This document shows, in pieces, positions 1-9,340 of a stretch of DNA of 64,000 nt. The stretch lies in NCBI RefSeq assembly GCF_042688525.2, contig NZ_JBHWAB010000001.1, positions 1,612,001 through 1,676,000 of the forward strand, given 5' to 3'. This DNA is from Haloimpatiens sp042688525. GTDB lineage: Bacteria > Bacillota > Clostridia > Clostridiales > Clostridiaceae. Under the pieces are notes generated by a model, which was not told the origin of the DNA, did not search any database, and was given only the letters and a program-made list of their open reading frames with translations. How positions within the stretch are numbered: position 1 is the first letter of the stretch; every line of letters starts with the position of its first letter. Made by a program: the position numbers and the translations under genes.

Positions 1-12
1 GGGAATAGGAGT

Positions 13-621
13 ATGTTTAAAATAGCTGTTCTTGTTTCTGGAGGAGGAACAAACCTGCAATCAATAATAGATAGTGTAGAAAATGAGTACTTAAATTGTA
101 GTATTGAAATGGTAATAAGTAATAGAGAAAAAGCATATGCGCTTGAAAGAGCAAAGAAAAAAGGTATAAAGACTTATGTTGTAAGTAAGAAGAACTGCAA
201 GAGTTGTTTATCAGATGAAATACTAAAAATTGTAGACGGTAAAGTAGATTTAATTGTTTTAGCGGGATTTTTAGCTATACTTGAAGGGAAAATAATACAA
301 AAGTTTAAAAATAGAATAGTAAATATTCATCCTTCATTAATTCCAGCCTTTTGTGGTAAAGGTATGTATGGAGTAAAAGTACATGAAAGTGCTTTAGAAT
401 ATGGAGTTAAGGTTTCTGGATGTACAGTTCATTTTGTAGATGAAGGAACAGATACAGGTCCAATAATAGTTCAAAAAACTGTACCTGTTTACAGCAGTGA
501 TACTCCAGAAATACTTCAAAAGAGAATATTAGTACAAGAGCATAAAGCTCTTCCAGAAGCTATAAAGTTAATTTCAGAAAATAAAATTAAAGTTCAGGAA
601 AGAAAAGTTGTTACAGTGTAA
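13..621 (+). CDS. purN: Phosphoribosylglycinamide formyltransferase (GART), PurN
   Basis: Transfers a formyl group from 10-formyl-tetrahydrofolate to GAR in step three of purine synthesis; cytosolic. The 202-residue protein has the usual length for PurN. It shows the N-terminal SGGGTNL phosphate loop (residues 9-15), the catalytic Asn104 and His106 in NIHPSLIP, and Asp147 in EGTDTGP. The ATG is preceded by an AGGAG ribosome site at the window edge. It is followed by purH and purD, so it is the middle of a pur operon whose earlier genes lie outside the window. Nothing looks broken. Confidence 0.97.
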   Translation: MFKIAVLVSGGGTNLQSIIDSVENEYLNCSIEMVISNREKAYALERAKKKGIKTYVVSKKNCKSCLSDEILKIVDGKVDLIVLAGFLAILEGKIIQKFKNRIVNIHPSLIPAFCGKGMYGVKVHESALEYGVKVSGCTVHFVDEGTDTGPIIVQKTVPVYSSDTPEILQKRILVQEHKALPEAIKLISENKIKVQERKVVTV

Positions 622-721
622 AACTTAAAGGCAAAAAAGTCATTAAATAATTAAGTAAATTTCACTGAGTTAGAAAATATAATAAAAAAGTATTAAAATT
701 CAAGGGAAGGGGTAATTAATT

Positions 722-2224
722 ATGATAAAACGTGCTTTATTAAGTGTTTACAATAAGGAAGGAATATTAGAACTTGCAAATTTTTTAATGGAAAATGGAG
801 TTGAAATAGTATCAACAGGCGGAACATACAGACATTTAAAAGAAAATGGTATAAAAGTTTTAGAAGTTAGTGAAGTTACAGGTTTTGATGAAATACTAGA
901 CGGAAGAGTTAAAACATTAAATCCATATATACATGGAGGAATATTAGCAGTTAGAGATAACAAAGAACATATGGAAATATTAAAAGAAAAAAATATTACA
1001 CCTATTGATATGGTAGTTGTTAATCTTTATCCATTCTTTGATAAAGTAAATGAGAATATATCTTTTGATGAAAAAGTTGAATTTATAGATATTGGTGGAC
1101 CAACAATGATAAGATCAGCCGCTAAGAATTTTAAAGATGTTATAGTAGTAACTGATGTAAATGACTATAAAACAGTAATAGATCAATTAAAAGATAATAA
1201 AGATGTAGATTGTAATACAAGAAAATATTTAGCAGGAAAAGTATTTAACTTAACATCAGCTTATGATGCAGCTATAAGTAATTTCTTATTAAATGAAGAA
1301 GAATATCCAGAGTATTTATCTCTTTCATATAAAAAGATGATGGATTTAAGATATGGTGAAAATCCACATCAAACTGCAGCTTACTATGTATCAACTCATG
1401 AAAGTGGTTCAATGAAAGATTTTGAACAATTAAACGGAAAAGTGTTATCATATAATAATATAAAAGACATGGACATAGCATGGAAAACTGTTTGGGAATT
1501 TGATGAAATAGCTTGTTGTGGATTAAAACATAATACACCATGTGGTGTTGCTGTAGCAGATTCATTATGTGAAGCTTATAAAAAAGCTCATGAATGTGAC
1601 CCAGTATCAATATTTGGAGGAATAGTTGCATTAAATAGAAAAGTAGATAAGGCAACAGCAGAAGAAATTGTAAAGATATTCTTAGAAATAGTTATAGCTC
1701 CTGATTTTGATGAAGATGCTTTAGAAGTATTAAAAACTAAGAAAAATTTAAGAGTAATAAAATGTGATAAAAAACCTGAAAGTAAGCTTGAAATGGTAAA
1801 AGTAGACGGAGGAATACTTGTACAAAGTTCAGATAAGGAGTTGTTAAATGAAACAAAAGTAGTAACAGAAAAACAACCTACTGAACAAGAAATGAAAGAT
1901 ATGATATTCGGAATGAAAGTTGTAAAATATGTAAAATCTAATGCCATAGTTGTAGTAAAAGATGGAATGGCAAAAGGAGTAGGAGCTGGACAAGTAAATA
2001 GAATTTGGGCAGCAGTAGAAGCTCTTGAAAGAGGCGAAGATGGTGTAGTATTAGCATCAGATGCATTCTTCCCATTTGGTGATGTTGTTGAAGAAGCAGC
2101 TAAACATAACATAAAAGCTATAATTCAACCAGGAGGATCAATAAGAGATCAAGAATCAATAGATGCATGTAATAAAAATGAAATGTCTATGGTATTTACA
2201 GGAATGAGACACTTTAAACACTAG
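722..2224 (+). CDS. purH: Bifunctional AICAR transformylase / IMP cyclohydrolase PurH
   Basis: Catalyses the last two steps of IMP synthesis. At 500 residues it has family length. The N-terminal MGS-like cyclohydrolase domain (about 1-145) starts RALLSVYNKEG. The transformylase domain follows, with RYGENPHQ near residue 212, the catalytic KHNTPCG near 258, and FFPFGDVVEEAA then QPGGSIRDQES near the C-terminus. A strong GGGAAGGGG ribosome site precedes the ATG. It is separated from purN by 100 bp with no clear terminator, and purD starts 19 bp after its stop, so the three are probably co-transcribed. Confidence 0.97.
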   Translation: MIKRALLSVYNKEGILELANFLMENGVEIVSTGGTYRHLKENGIKVLEVSEVTGFDEILDGRVKTLNPYIHGGILAVRDNKEHMEILKEKNITPIDMVVVNLYPFFDKVNENISFDEKVEFIDIGGPTMIRSAAKNFKDVIVVTDVNDYKTVIDQLKDNKDVDCNTRKYLAGKVFNLTSAYDAAISNFLLNEEEYPEYLSLSYKKMMDLRYGENPHQTAAYYVSTHESGSMKDFEQLNGKVLSYNNIKDMDIAWKTVWEFDEIACCGLKHNTPCGVAVADSLCEAYKKAHECDPVSIFGGIVALNRKVDKATAEEIVKIFLEIVIAPDFDEDALEVLKTKKNLRVIKCDKKPESKLEMVKVDGGILVQSSDKELLNETKVVTEKQPTEQEMKDMIFGMKVVKYVKSNAIVVVKDGMAKGVGAGQVNRIWAAVEALERGEDGVVLASDAFFPFGDVVEEAAKHNIKAIIQPGGSIRDQESIDACNKNEMSMVFTGMRHFKH

Positions 2225-2243
2225 AATTATGGAGGTAATTTCA

Positions 2244-3494
2244 ATGAAATTATTAATAATAGGCGGTGGCGGAAGAGAGCATGCTATTGCTTGGAAGCTT
2301 GCTCAAAATGAAAAAGTTAAGAAAGTATATTGTGCACCAGGAAATGGAGGCACATTTTTCGAAGATAAGTGTGAAAATGTAAATATTAGTGAAATACCAC
2401 ATCTTATATCTTTTGCAAAAGAAAATAGCATTGATTATACAATAGTTGGTCCAGAAGCTCCACTTGTTGATGGAATAGTAGATGAATTTAAAAAAGAAGG
2501 ACTAAAAATATTTGGACCTAATAGTAAAGGTGCAGCTTTAGAAGGAAGTAAGATTTTTGCAAAAGAATTTATGAAAAAATATGGAGTCAAAACAGCAGCT
2601 TATGAGGTGTTTAACGATTTTGAAAGTGCATTTGACTACATAAAAAAATGTGAATATCCAATGGTTATTAAAGCAGATGGACTTGCAGCAGGTAAAGGTG
2701 TAGTTATATGTAATAATTTTGAGGAAGCAGATGAAGCTTTGAAAGATTTTATGGTGAATGATATCTTTAAAGGTGCTGGTAAGAATATAGTTATAGAAGA
2801 GTATTTACAAGGAGTAGAGGCATCTATATTGTCAATAACAGATGGAAATACTATAATTCCTTTTATATCATCTAAAGATCATAAACAAATTTATGATGAA
2901 GATAAAGGACCTAATACAGGAGGTATGGGTGTTATAGCTCCAAATCCTTATTGTACAAAAGAAGTACTTGAACAATTCAATGAAGGTATTTTGAAAACTA
3001 CATTAAACGGCATACAAAAAGAAAATATGGATTTTGTAGGAATAATCTTCTTTGGAATAATGATTACAAAAAAAGGTGTGTATCTTTTAGAGTATAATGT
3101 AAGGATGGGAGACCCAGAAACTCAAGCAGTGTTATGTTTGATGGAAAGTGATTTATTAGATTTAGTAGTTAAAGCTTTAGATAAAAATCTTGAAAACTAT
3201 GAAATCAAATGGCAAAAGAAGCATGCATGTTGTGTAGTTGGTGCATCAAAAGGGTATCCTAAATCTTATGAAAAAGGATTTGAAATAACTATAGATGAGA
3301 AAATAAAAGGAAAAGTATTTATTGCAGGAGCAAAAGAAGAAAATCAAAGTTTAAAAACTTCTGGTGGTAGAGTTTTATGTGTGGTTTGTAAAGGTGATAC
3401 ATTAGAGGAAGCTAGAGAAAATGCTTATGATAATATTGAAAAAATACACTTTGATGGCATATATTATAGAAAAGATATAGGTAAAATAAAATAA
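2244..3494 (+). CDS. purD: Phosphoribosylamine-glycine ligase PurD
   Basis: ATP-dependent joining of glycine to phosphoribosylamine, step two of purine synthesis. It is an ATP-grasp enzyme of about 416 residues. Visible landmarks are GGGGREHAIAWKL at the N-terminus, the GADGLAAGKGVV-like ATP-grasp loop (here KADGLAAGKGVV), GGMGVIAPNP, and the metal-site segment NVRMGDPETQ. An upstream in-frame ATG exists at 2229, but the GGAGG ribosome site lies inside that extension at 2231-2235, so the start is set at 2244. It is the last gene of the pur operon; a large hairpin begins 12 bp after its stop. Confidence 0.96.
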   Translation: MKLLIIGGGGREHAIAWKLAQNEKVKKVYCAPGNGGTFFEDKCENVNISEIPHLISFAKENSIDYTIVGPEAPLVDGIVDEFKKEGLKIFGPNSKGAALEGSKIFAKEFMKKYGVKTAAYEVFNDFESAFDYIKKCEYPMVIKADGLAAGKGVVICNNFEEADEALKDFMVNDIFKGAGKNIVIEEYLQGVEASILSITDGNTIIPFISSKDHKQIYDEDKGPNTGGMGVIAPNPYCTKEVLEQFNEGILKTTLNGIQKENMDFVGIIFFGIMITKKGVYLLEYNVRMGDPETQAVLCLMESDLLDLVVKALDKNLENYEIKWQKKHACCVVGASKGYPKSYEKGFEITIDEKIKGKVFIAGAKEENQSLKTSGGRVLCVVCKGDTLEEARENAYDNIEKIHFDGIYYRKDIGKIK

Positions 3495-3506
3495 TATGTT
3501 ATAATG

Positions 3507-3606
3507 AAAAAGTACAATTAACCAGTTAAACTATTGTGATTGATGAATTTTAGTATATAGTTCATTGATTACAATAGTTTATTTTTCGCGGTAGATTGTA
3601 CTTTTT
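3507..3606 (+). terminator. Large two-arm hairpin after the pur operon
   Basis: Nested inverted repeats. The outer arms are AAAAAGTACAAT (3507-3518) and ATTGTACTTTTT (3595-3606). The inner arms are AAACTATTGTGATTGATGAA and its near-complement ending ACAATAGTTT. The T-run at the end and its position 12 bp after purD suggest a terminator that can work in both directions. The 100 bp size is unusual for a simple terminator, so it could also be a small palindromic insertion. Confidence 0.6.
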
Positions 3607-3619
3607 AGTAATATGTATG

Positions 3620-3872
3620 CAACTTTCCCAGGTGAAAAATAGCCGCTACGGGAAATGATATCTTGCTTAGAAACCTTTCACTTCAGTAACAAGTTCTAAG
3701 CTTTACTCATATTGAAAAAAGATTTTTTAATTAATATTCCGTAGGAATCAGTAATTAAAAAATAACTTTTTTCAAATTCGTAAAGCTAAGAACTTGTAAA
3801 CTTTGTTCAAACGTTTCTTACGCAATATATCATTTTCCTTCGCTAGACAGTATTTTTTTACTGCGAAAGTTG
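3620..3872. repeat. Palindromic intergenic repeat, copy A (most complete)
   Basis: The arms begin CAACTTTCCCAG (3620) and end with the complement CTGCGAAAGTTG (3872). Inside, AAATGATATCTTGC (3653 on) pairs with GCAATATATCATTT (to 3835), and AGTAACAAGTTCTAAG pairs with CTAAGAACTTGT around a central loop. The whole unit can fold into one long imperfect hairpin. Related units occur near 7334-7553, 15192-15266 and 17034-17440. No coding capacity is seen. It fills the gap between purD and the sensor kinase gene. Confidence 0.75.
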
Positions 3873-3914
3873 AAATATTAATTAATTTTCTATGCACTGC
3901 AAAGGAGGAATCAT

Positions 3915-5243
3915 ATGTGGTTTACTAAAGTAAAAATTAAAGATAAAAATAAGTTAAAAAAAATGTTAATTATTATTACTATTGTAGTGTTGGCTTCACA
4001 AATTTATTTAGATTTATATATATCTAATTTTAGAGTAGCAGTAGCTATATGTTTATTTGCTGTATTTATGTTTTTATTTGAAGAAATGAATTCTATTAAA
4101 ATTGGACTAATTACGGCAGTTTTAGTATATGGTTTAAGAGTATTGGTACATGGAATAAGAACTGGCAATTTTAATTCTGGTGTATATTTTTATTTTCCAG
4201 AAATGTTTTTTTATATTTCTTATGCTGTTTTTTTATATTTTGTATTAAAGAAAGTACAAAAGAAAGAATTGAACAAACTATTTATATGTTTGATAGCATG
4301 TGATTATTTTGCAAATTTTATTGAAATCTTAATAAGAGAAAAGCAAATAATTTTTATGCCTCACAATTATAAAATTACAGCAGCGTTACTTTTAGTAGCT
4401 TTTGTACGTTCTAGTATAGTGTGGATTATACTGAATTTTGTAAGATATTATAAAATGCTTTTATTAAAGGAAGAACATGAAGACAGATATAGAAAATTAC
4501 TTATAATGACATCTAGTTTAAAAAGTGAAACATATTGGATGAAAAAGACAATGGATAATTTAGAAAAAACAATGGCTAGTGCTTATGAATTATTTGAGAA
4601 TATTACAACAGAAAAAGATAAAGAACTTTGGGCAGATAAAGCGGTTAATATTGCTAAAGACGTACATGAAATTAAAAAAGAATATGGATTAGTTGTTCGT
4701 GGTGTAGAAGAAATAACTAAAAATAAGTTAAAAGATGAGGGAATGTATTTTAAAGATTTAACAAATATTTTAGAGAATAGTATAAAAACTGAAATTAAAT
4801 ATTTGGGTAGAAATATACATATAGAGTTTTATATGTCTAGAAATTTTTATACTAATAAACATTATTATCTTATGTCTATATTCAGAAATATTATTATGAA
4901 TTCTATAGATGCAATAGATGAAAGTAAAGATGGTGAAATAATATTTGAGCATAAAGAAACTAAAAAAGAACATATTTTTTATATCAAAGATAATGGATGT
5001 GGTATAAAGAAAGAAGATTTTAAGTATGTATTTTCACCAGGATATTCAACAAAAATTAACTATGGTACTGGAGAAATAAATAGAGGTTTGGGACTTAGTA
5101 TAGTAAAAGACATTGTAGAAAATGTATTAAAAGGTAAGATAAATCTCAAATCCACACAAAAGACGGGAACATGTTTTGAGATATGTATATCAAAGAGTAT
5201 GTTAGAGGAGGATAAAAATGAAGATATTTATAGTCGAGGATGA
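3915..5243 (+). CDS. Membrane sensor histidine kinase, GlnK (YcbA)-like
   Basis: A 442-residue kinase with about six hydrophobic segments in residues 15-185, then a helical dimerisation region and a GHKL ATPase domain. A candidate phospho-acceptor His lies in DVHEIKK near residue 251. The ATP site is clear: N-box NIIMNSIDAIDE, G1 box DNGCGIKKED, and GRGLG-like NRGLGLSIVKD. It overlaps the next gene, a YcbB-domain response regulator, by 26 bp, which fits the GlnK/GlnL glutamine-sensing pair of Bacillus. The input signal cannot be read from sequence, so glutamine sensing is inferred from the partner. Start ATG has an AAAGGAGG site. Confidence 0.85.
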   Translation: MWFTKVKIKDKNKLKKMLIIITIVVLASQIYLDLYISNFRVAVAICLFAVFMFLFEEMNSIKIGLITAVLVYGLRVLVHGIRTGNFNSGVYFYFPEMFFYISYAVFLYFVLKKVQKKELNKLFICLIACDYFANFIEILIREKQIIFMPHNYKITAALLLVAFVRSSIVWIILNFVRYYKMLLLKEEHEDRYRKLLIMTSSLKSETYWMKKTMDNLEKTMASAYELFENITTEKDKELWADKAVNIAKDVHEIKKEYGLVVRGVEEITKNKLKDEGMYFKDLTNILENSIKTEIKYLGRNIHIEFYMSRNFYTNKHYYLMSIFRNIIMNSIDAIDESKDGEIIFEHKETKKEHIFYIKDNGCGIKKEDFKYVFSPGYSTKINYGTGEINRGLGLSIVKDIVENVLKGKINLKSTQKTGTCFEICISKSMLEEDKNEDIYSRG

Positions 5244-6072
5244 TATAAGCGTTATAAAAATATTAGAAAAAATTATACAAGATAGAGAATTAGGAACGAT
5301 TATAGGATATTGTGATAATGGAATAGATGCTTTAGAAGAAATAAAAAAAATTACACCAGATATTGTACTTGTAGATTTATTAATGCCAGGAAAAGATGGA
5401 ATATCTTTAGTAAAAGAAATAAAAAATGATATTTCTAAAATACAATTTATAATGATTTCACAAGTGACGTCAAAAGATATGATAGCTAGAGCTTATGAAA
5501 AGGGAGTAGAATACTATGTAAATAAACCTATTAATGCAGTAGAAGTAGAAACTGTAATTAAGAAAGTTAAAGAAAAAATAGAAATGCAGCGTATGCTTAA
5601 AGAGATAAAGCGTGTATTTGCAAATGTAAATGTTCAACCTCCCCAAATCAATAATTACTATAATAAAGAAAAAACTAATACCACAGATAAGATAAAAAGT
5701 GTTATGAATAAATTAGGTATACTAGGTGAAAATGGAAGTGAAGATATAATAGAAGTAGTAGATTTTTTGACAAACCCTCAAAATGATAAGAGTAACTATA
5801 GTATTAAAGAGTTGTGCAGTAAATTTACAGATAATCCTAAATCTATGGAGCAGAGAATAAGAAGAGCAGCTACTACAGGTATGGTGAATTTAGCTAATAT
5901 AGGAATTGAAGATTATATGAATGAGGTTTTTGTAGAGTATTCAAACGGTATGTATAATTTTGAACAAATAAAAAAAGAGATGGATTATGTAAGGGGGAAA
6001 AGTAATAATAGAGGTAAAGTTAATTTAAAGAAATTTATTCAAGGGATGGCCTTTTACTGTGAAAAGAAATAA
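5218..6072 (+). CDS. Response regulator with YcbB (GlnL-type) DNA-binding domain
   Basis: 284 residues. The receiver domain (1-120) has the acidic pair ED at 7-8, phospho-acceptor Asp53 in LVDLLMPGKDG and Lys in VNKPI near 104. After a linker around PPQINNYYN, residues about 160-284 match the YcbB domain, including IRRAATTGMVNLANIG, the output domain of B. subtilis GlnL. The gene overlaps its kinase, so the two are translationally coupled. Three TTTTGA direct repeats start 24 bp after its stop, in front of the permease gene, which is the likely regulated target. Confidence 0.88.
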   Translation: MKIFIVEDDISVIKILEKIIQDRELGTIIGYCDNGIDALEEIKKITPDIVLVDLLMPGKDGISLVKEIKNDISKIQFIMISQVTSKDMIARAYEKGVEYYVNKPINAVEVETVIKKVKEKIEMQRMLKEIKRVFANVNVQPPQINNYYNKEKTNTTDKIKSVMNKLGILGENGSEDIIEVVDFLTNPQNDKSNYSIKELCSKFTDNPKSMEQRIRRAATTGMVNLANIGIEDYMNEVFVEYSNGMYNFEQIKKEMDYVRGKSNNRGKVNLKKFIQGMAFYCEKK

Positions 6073-6095
6073 AAATCAGAATATTTGGAACGACA

Positions 6096-6121
6096 TTTTG
6101 AAACTTTTTGAAACTTTTTGA
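6096..6121 (+). promoter_or_regulatory. Three TTTTGA direct repeats with 4-bp spacers (GlnL-like boxes)
   Basis: TTTTGA occurs at 6096-6101, 6106-6111 and 6116-6121, each pair separated by exactly four bases (AACT). From memory, B. subtilis GlnL binds TTTTGT-N4-TTTTGT upstream of glnT; the same spacing and a near-identical hexamer here, between a GlnL-like regulator and a permease gene, make a binding site likely. That it is bound is inference. Confidence 0.6.
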
Positions 6122-6249
6122 AAGCTGCAGGTTAAAATGTTTGTGAAAGAATAAACAGAAAAAGGCTATCTATTTTTTCGTGTAAACGTTATGCTTTTTA
6201 AAAGTGTAAGGATAGGTAGTTATATACTGTATTATTTGGAGGGATTACT

Positions 6250-7299
6250 TTGATAACTATTATTAAAGGTATGGGATTACTTATTTTAACACTTGTTTTA
6301 TTTTCAATATTTAGTTTAAAAGCACCTAAAGGGCAGAAAGCTATGTCAGGATTAGCAGGTGCGGCTGTGGCTACTTTTTTAGTTGAAGCCATTCACAAAT
6401 ATATAGGAGGTAATTTTTTAAACTTAAAATTTATAGGAGAAGTTGGTAGTGCAGCAGGGGGTATGAGTGGACCAGCAGCAGCAATTTTAGTTGGTTTAAG
6501 CGTAGGAATTAATCCTATTTATGCTGTAGCAACAGGAGCAGCGGTTGCAGGAACAGGTATACTTCCAGGATTTATTGCAGGATATTTGGTAAGTTTGATT
6601 GCTCCTAAATTAGAAAAAAAGTTACCAGAAGGGGTAAATATAATATTTGGAACTTTACTTATTGCGCCACTAGCTAGAGTAATTGCTATAGGAGCAACAC
6701 CTTTAGTTGATGCTACTTTGCTTAACATTGGAAACGTTATAAGTGTAGCAGCAGAACAATCACCATTAGTTATGGGATTCTTATTAGGTGGAATAATGAA
6801 GATATTATGTACTTCTCCACTTAGTTCTATGGCTGTAACAGCTATGTTAGGACTTAAAGGTCTTGCTATGGGAATAGCAGCTATAGCTTGTGTAGGTGGT
6901 TCTTTTACAAATGGTATAATATTTAAAAGATTAAAACTAGGGGATCCAAGCAATATAGTAGCAGTTATGTTAGAACCTTTAACTCAAGCAGATATAGTAA
7001 CGGCAAATGCATTACCGATTTATTCTGCGGATTTCATAGGTGGAGGACTAGCTGGACTTGCAGCAGCATATTTTAAAATTATAAACAATGCACCAGGAAC
7101 TGCGTCACCAATACCAGGACTTCTTGCACCATTTGGATTTAATCCGCCTGTAAACGTATTATTAGCTATAGTTTTTGCTGTAATAGGTGGAATAGTTGGT
7201 GGAATGGTAGTATCACAAATATTTAAAGTGTTTGGTACTAAGAAAAGTTGTGTACCTGAAAAGGAAGAATATACAGAATTAAAAGAAAAAGCTGTTTAA
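6250..7299 (+). CDS. PTS transporter subunit IIC family permease (PTS_EIIC_2 type)
   Basis: 349-residue integral membrane protein with about nine to ten hydrophobic helices and many Gly/Ala motifs, for example GSAAGGMSGPAAAI, GIIFKRLKLGDPSNI and PGLLAPFGFNPP. These fit the PTS_EIIC_2 family of stand-alone IIC-like permeases. No IIA or IIB domain is fused or adjacent, so true phosphotransfer transport is unproven. The start is TTG at 6250, six bases after GGAGGG. The upstream GlnL-like repeats suggest control by the preceding two-component system. The substrate is unknown. Confidence 0.82.
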   Translation: MITIIKGMGLLILTLVLFSIFSLKAPKGQKAMSGLAGAAVATFLVEAIHKYIGGNFLNLKFIGEVGSAAGGMSGPAAAILVGLSVGINPIYAVATGAAVAGTGILPGFIAGYLVSLIAPKLEKKLPEGVNIIFGTLLIAPLARVIAIGATPLVDATLLNIGNVISVAAEQSPLVMGFLLGGIMKILCTSPLSSMAVTAMLGLKGLAMGIAAIACVGGSFTNGIIFKRLKLGDPSNIVAVMLEPLTQADIVTANALPIYSADFIGGGLAGLAAAYFKIINNAPGTASPIPGLLAPFGFNPPVNVLLAIVFAVIGGIVGGMVVSQIFKVFGTKKSCVPEKEEYTELKEKAV

Positions 7300-7333
7300 T
7301 AAAAGGCACAAACCAATAAATGAGGACTCCGAT

Positions 7334-7553
7334 AAATGATATTTTGCTATAAAACCGTTTAACTGCATAAAGTAATTCTAAGCTCTAAAAATTTAATATT
7401 GCTAAAAACTCAAACTCGTTACACTCAAACAGTGAGTTTTTTTAACGCAATATTAAATTTTTAGAGCAAGAATTACTAATTATTTGTTAAAATGGTTTTT
7501 ACGCAAAATATCATTTACCTTCGCTAAGCAGTGTTTTTTTACTGCGAAAGTTG
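7334..7553. repeat. Palindromic intergenic repeat, copy B
   Basis: Same family as the unit at 3620-3872. AAATGATATTTTGC at 7334 pairs with the complement ending near 7516. An inner stem pairs GTAATTCTAAGCTCTAAAAA with the matching segment ending CAAGAATTAC. The right arm ends ACTGCGAAAGTTG at 7553; the left CAACTTTC arm is lost. The central loop carries a CAAACTCGTTACACTCAAA segment that copy A lacks. The flank 7554-7610 recurs in reverse orientation at 17571-17665. Confidence 0.72.
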
Positions 7554-7611
7554 AGTAATTAAAAAATAACTTTTTTAAAATTCGGTAATATAAGAGTACG
7601 TTAGGTCGTTC

Positions 7612-7647
7612 AAAAAGTCCTTATTAATTTTTGATAAGGACTTTTTA
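7612..7647 (+). terminator. Hairpin terminator
   Basis: AAAAAGTCCTTAT (7612-7624) pairs with ATAAGGACTTTTT (7635-7647) around a short AT loop, ending in T residues. It would stop transcription coming from the permease gene or the repeat. Confidence 0.7.
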
Positions 7648-7734
7648 GTATTATTATAAAGGAAATAAACAAGTTTTGTTGAATATAAAATGATGAATAT
7701 ATTTTATAAATTTCTATAATTTAGGGGGCAAACT

Positions 7735-9306
7735 ATGAAGAAGAGAACAAAACGTATATGCAATTTTGGAATTGTTTTTATTATGATTGGTATATTGATT
7801 TTTCAGTATAATATTAATTTTAATATAAACAAGGAACCACCTTCAAATAAATGGGGCAAAGGTGAAAAAATAGCTTCTGCTAAAGTAACAGATTTTCCTA
7901 CTATACAAGAGAATAATGGAAAATATGTTGCAGCTTTAAATGATGGAGGAAATTTAAAAGTATTAGAATTTGATAAATTAGGGAATAAACTAAAAGAGAA
8001 AACTTTTAAAACTGACAATGAGATTATAAATCATGTAGGTTTTTTTAATTTAAAAGATAATTCCTATGTTTTAGATTGGACAGTAATGAAAGTAAAAGGA
8101 AATGAAATGAATTCTTTTAAATTAGATAAGAATTTTAATATAATAGAGAAAAGTAAACCATCAATAGTAAGTGAATTATTTCAAATAGGAAATGAAATTA
8201 GAATAAAAACTTATGAAGATAAGATTGAAATTTTTGACTTTACAAATAATAATACAAAAACTTTAAATATAAAAGATGCAAGCTTAGTAAATGGAATAAA
8301 ATATAAAGATAAATACATAATAACCTTTATGGATGATAACAGTAAGGTGAAATATTTTTATTATGATCATAAAAACGTAACAGATATAAAAGAAGCATGT
8401 TCAATAGCTACAATTGCAGGACAATCTATAGCTAAAAATACTTTTAGTGCGGATGATAAATATGGATATTTTTTAACTGAAAAAAGCGGTAAAGGTGGCT
8501 TTCAAGTAGATATTACTTCTTTTGCTTTAGATGGTAGTAAAAATGTTAGAACGAGAAAATTAAGGATAGATGGAGTGCATTCTATAAAAGGGATTATTCC
8601 TGTCAACAATGGTAAGGAAGCAAAATTTTTAGCAAGTGGTTCAAGAAGTTTTGGATTAAAGAAAATATATAATGATATATTTCAATTTAGTATAAGCAAT
8701 AATAAAATAAAATTAGGTGAATATATATCAAAAACTAAACAAGCTTCAATGCTTCCTAGTATTTATAAGGACGTAGCTATTTACTGTGATTATGAACCAT
8801 CAATAGAAAAACACAATATATTTGTGACATCAACTAATGAAGCTTTTAAAGAAAAGAATAATGTAATGAAACCTGTTGAAAAGAAGATAGCACTTACAGA
8901 TACTATGCAGGGATTTGCATATAGTTTTGTTTATATATTTATTATTGGACTTCAATGGATATTCTTTGCAATATTATTGATAGGTGCAATGAGTTTTCTT
9001 GAATATAAAATGAAACCTAAAAATAGAAAGATATTGTTTGTAATTATTAGTATTATTGTGGCATTGATAAAAACTAAGGTCATGTATCAAGTATCGTACA
9101 AGAATTATTATTATTATTTGCCAAGTGTGTTATCTTCACCAATGGTGGGCATAATTATTAATTTGGTATTTAGTTTTATTTGTTACGGATATGCGTATAA
9201 GCTTTATGAGGATGATATTGATGCAATGCCTATAGCGAAGTTTGCTCCGCTTTTATTAGTTGATTCCATGCTAACACTAATGGTATTCGCACCATACGCT
9301 TTGTAG
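7735..9306 (+). CDS. Membrane-anchored protein of unknown function
   Basis: 523 residues, not recognised. Residues 8-26 form an N-terminal membrane anchor. A long polar region (about 30-385), rich in short repeated beta-type segments, could be an extracytoplasmic beta-propeller. The C-terminal part holds about four hydrophobic helices (starting near FAYSFVYIFIIGLQWIFFAI). No enzyme motif is seen. The ATG follows a TTAGGGGG site. It is separated by 34 bp from the DinB-like gene, so the two may be co-transcribed, but no functional link is visible. Confidence 0.7.
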   Translation: MKKRTKRICNFGIVFIMIGILIFQYNINFNINKEPPSNKWGKGEKIASAKVTDFPTIQENNGKYVAALNDGGNLKVLEFDKLGNKLKEKTFKTDNEIINHVGFFNLKDNSYVLDWTVMKVKGNEMNSFKLDKNFNIIEKSKPSIVSELFQIGNEIRIKTYEDKIEIFDFTNNNTKTLNIKDASLVNGIKYKDKYIITFMDDNSKVKYFYYDHKNVTDIKEACSIATIAGQSIAKNTFSADDKYGYFLTEKSGKGGFQVDITSFALDGSKNVRTRKLRIDGVHSIKGIIPVNNGKEAKFLASGSRSFGLKKIYNDIFQFSISNNKIKLGEYISKTKQASMLPSIYKDVAIYCDYEPSIEKHNIFVTSTNEAFKEKNNVMKPVEKKIALTDTMQGFAYSFVYIFIIGLQWIFFAILLIGAMSFLEYKMKPKNRKILFVIISIIVALIKTKVMYQVSYKNYYYYLPSVLSSPMVGIIINLVFSFICYGYAYKLYEDDIDAMPIAKFAPLLLVDSMLTLMVFAPYAL

Positions 9307-9340
9307 AGAAGCCTGTAGCAGTTACATGGGGGGGTACAAA

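Noticed and set aside
1272..2112. Long antisense reading frames in purH
   Set aside because: They lie fully inside the purH coding sequence, have low-complexity protein products and lack ribosome sites.
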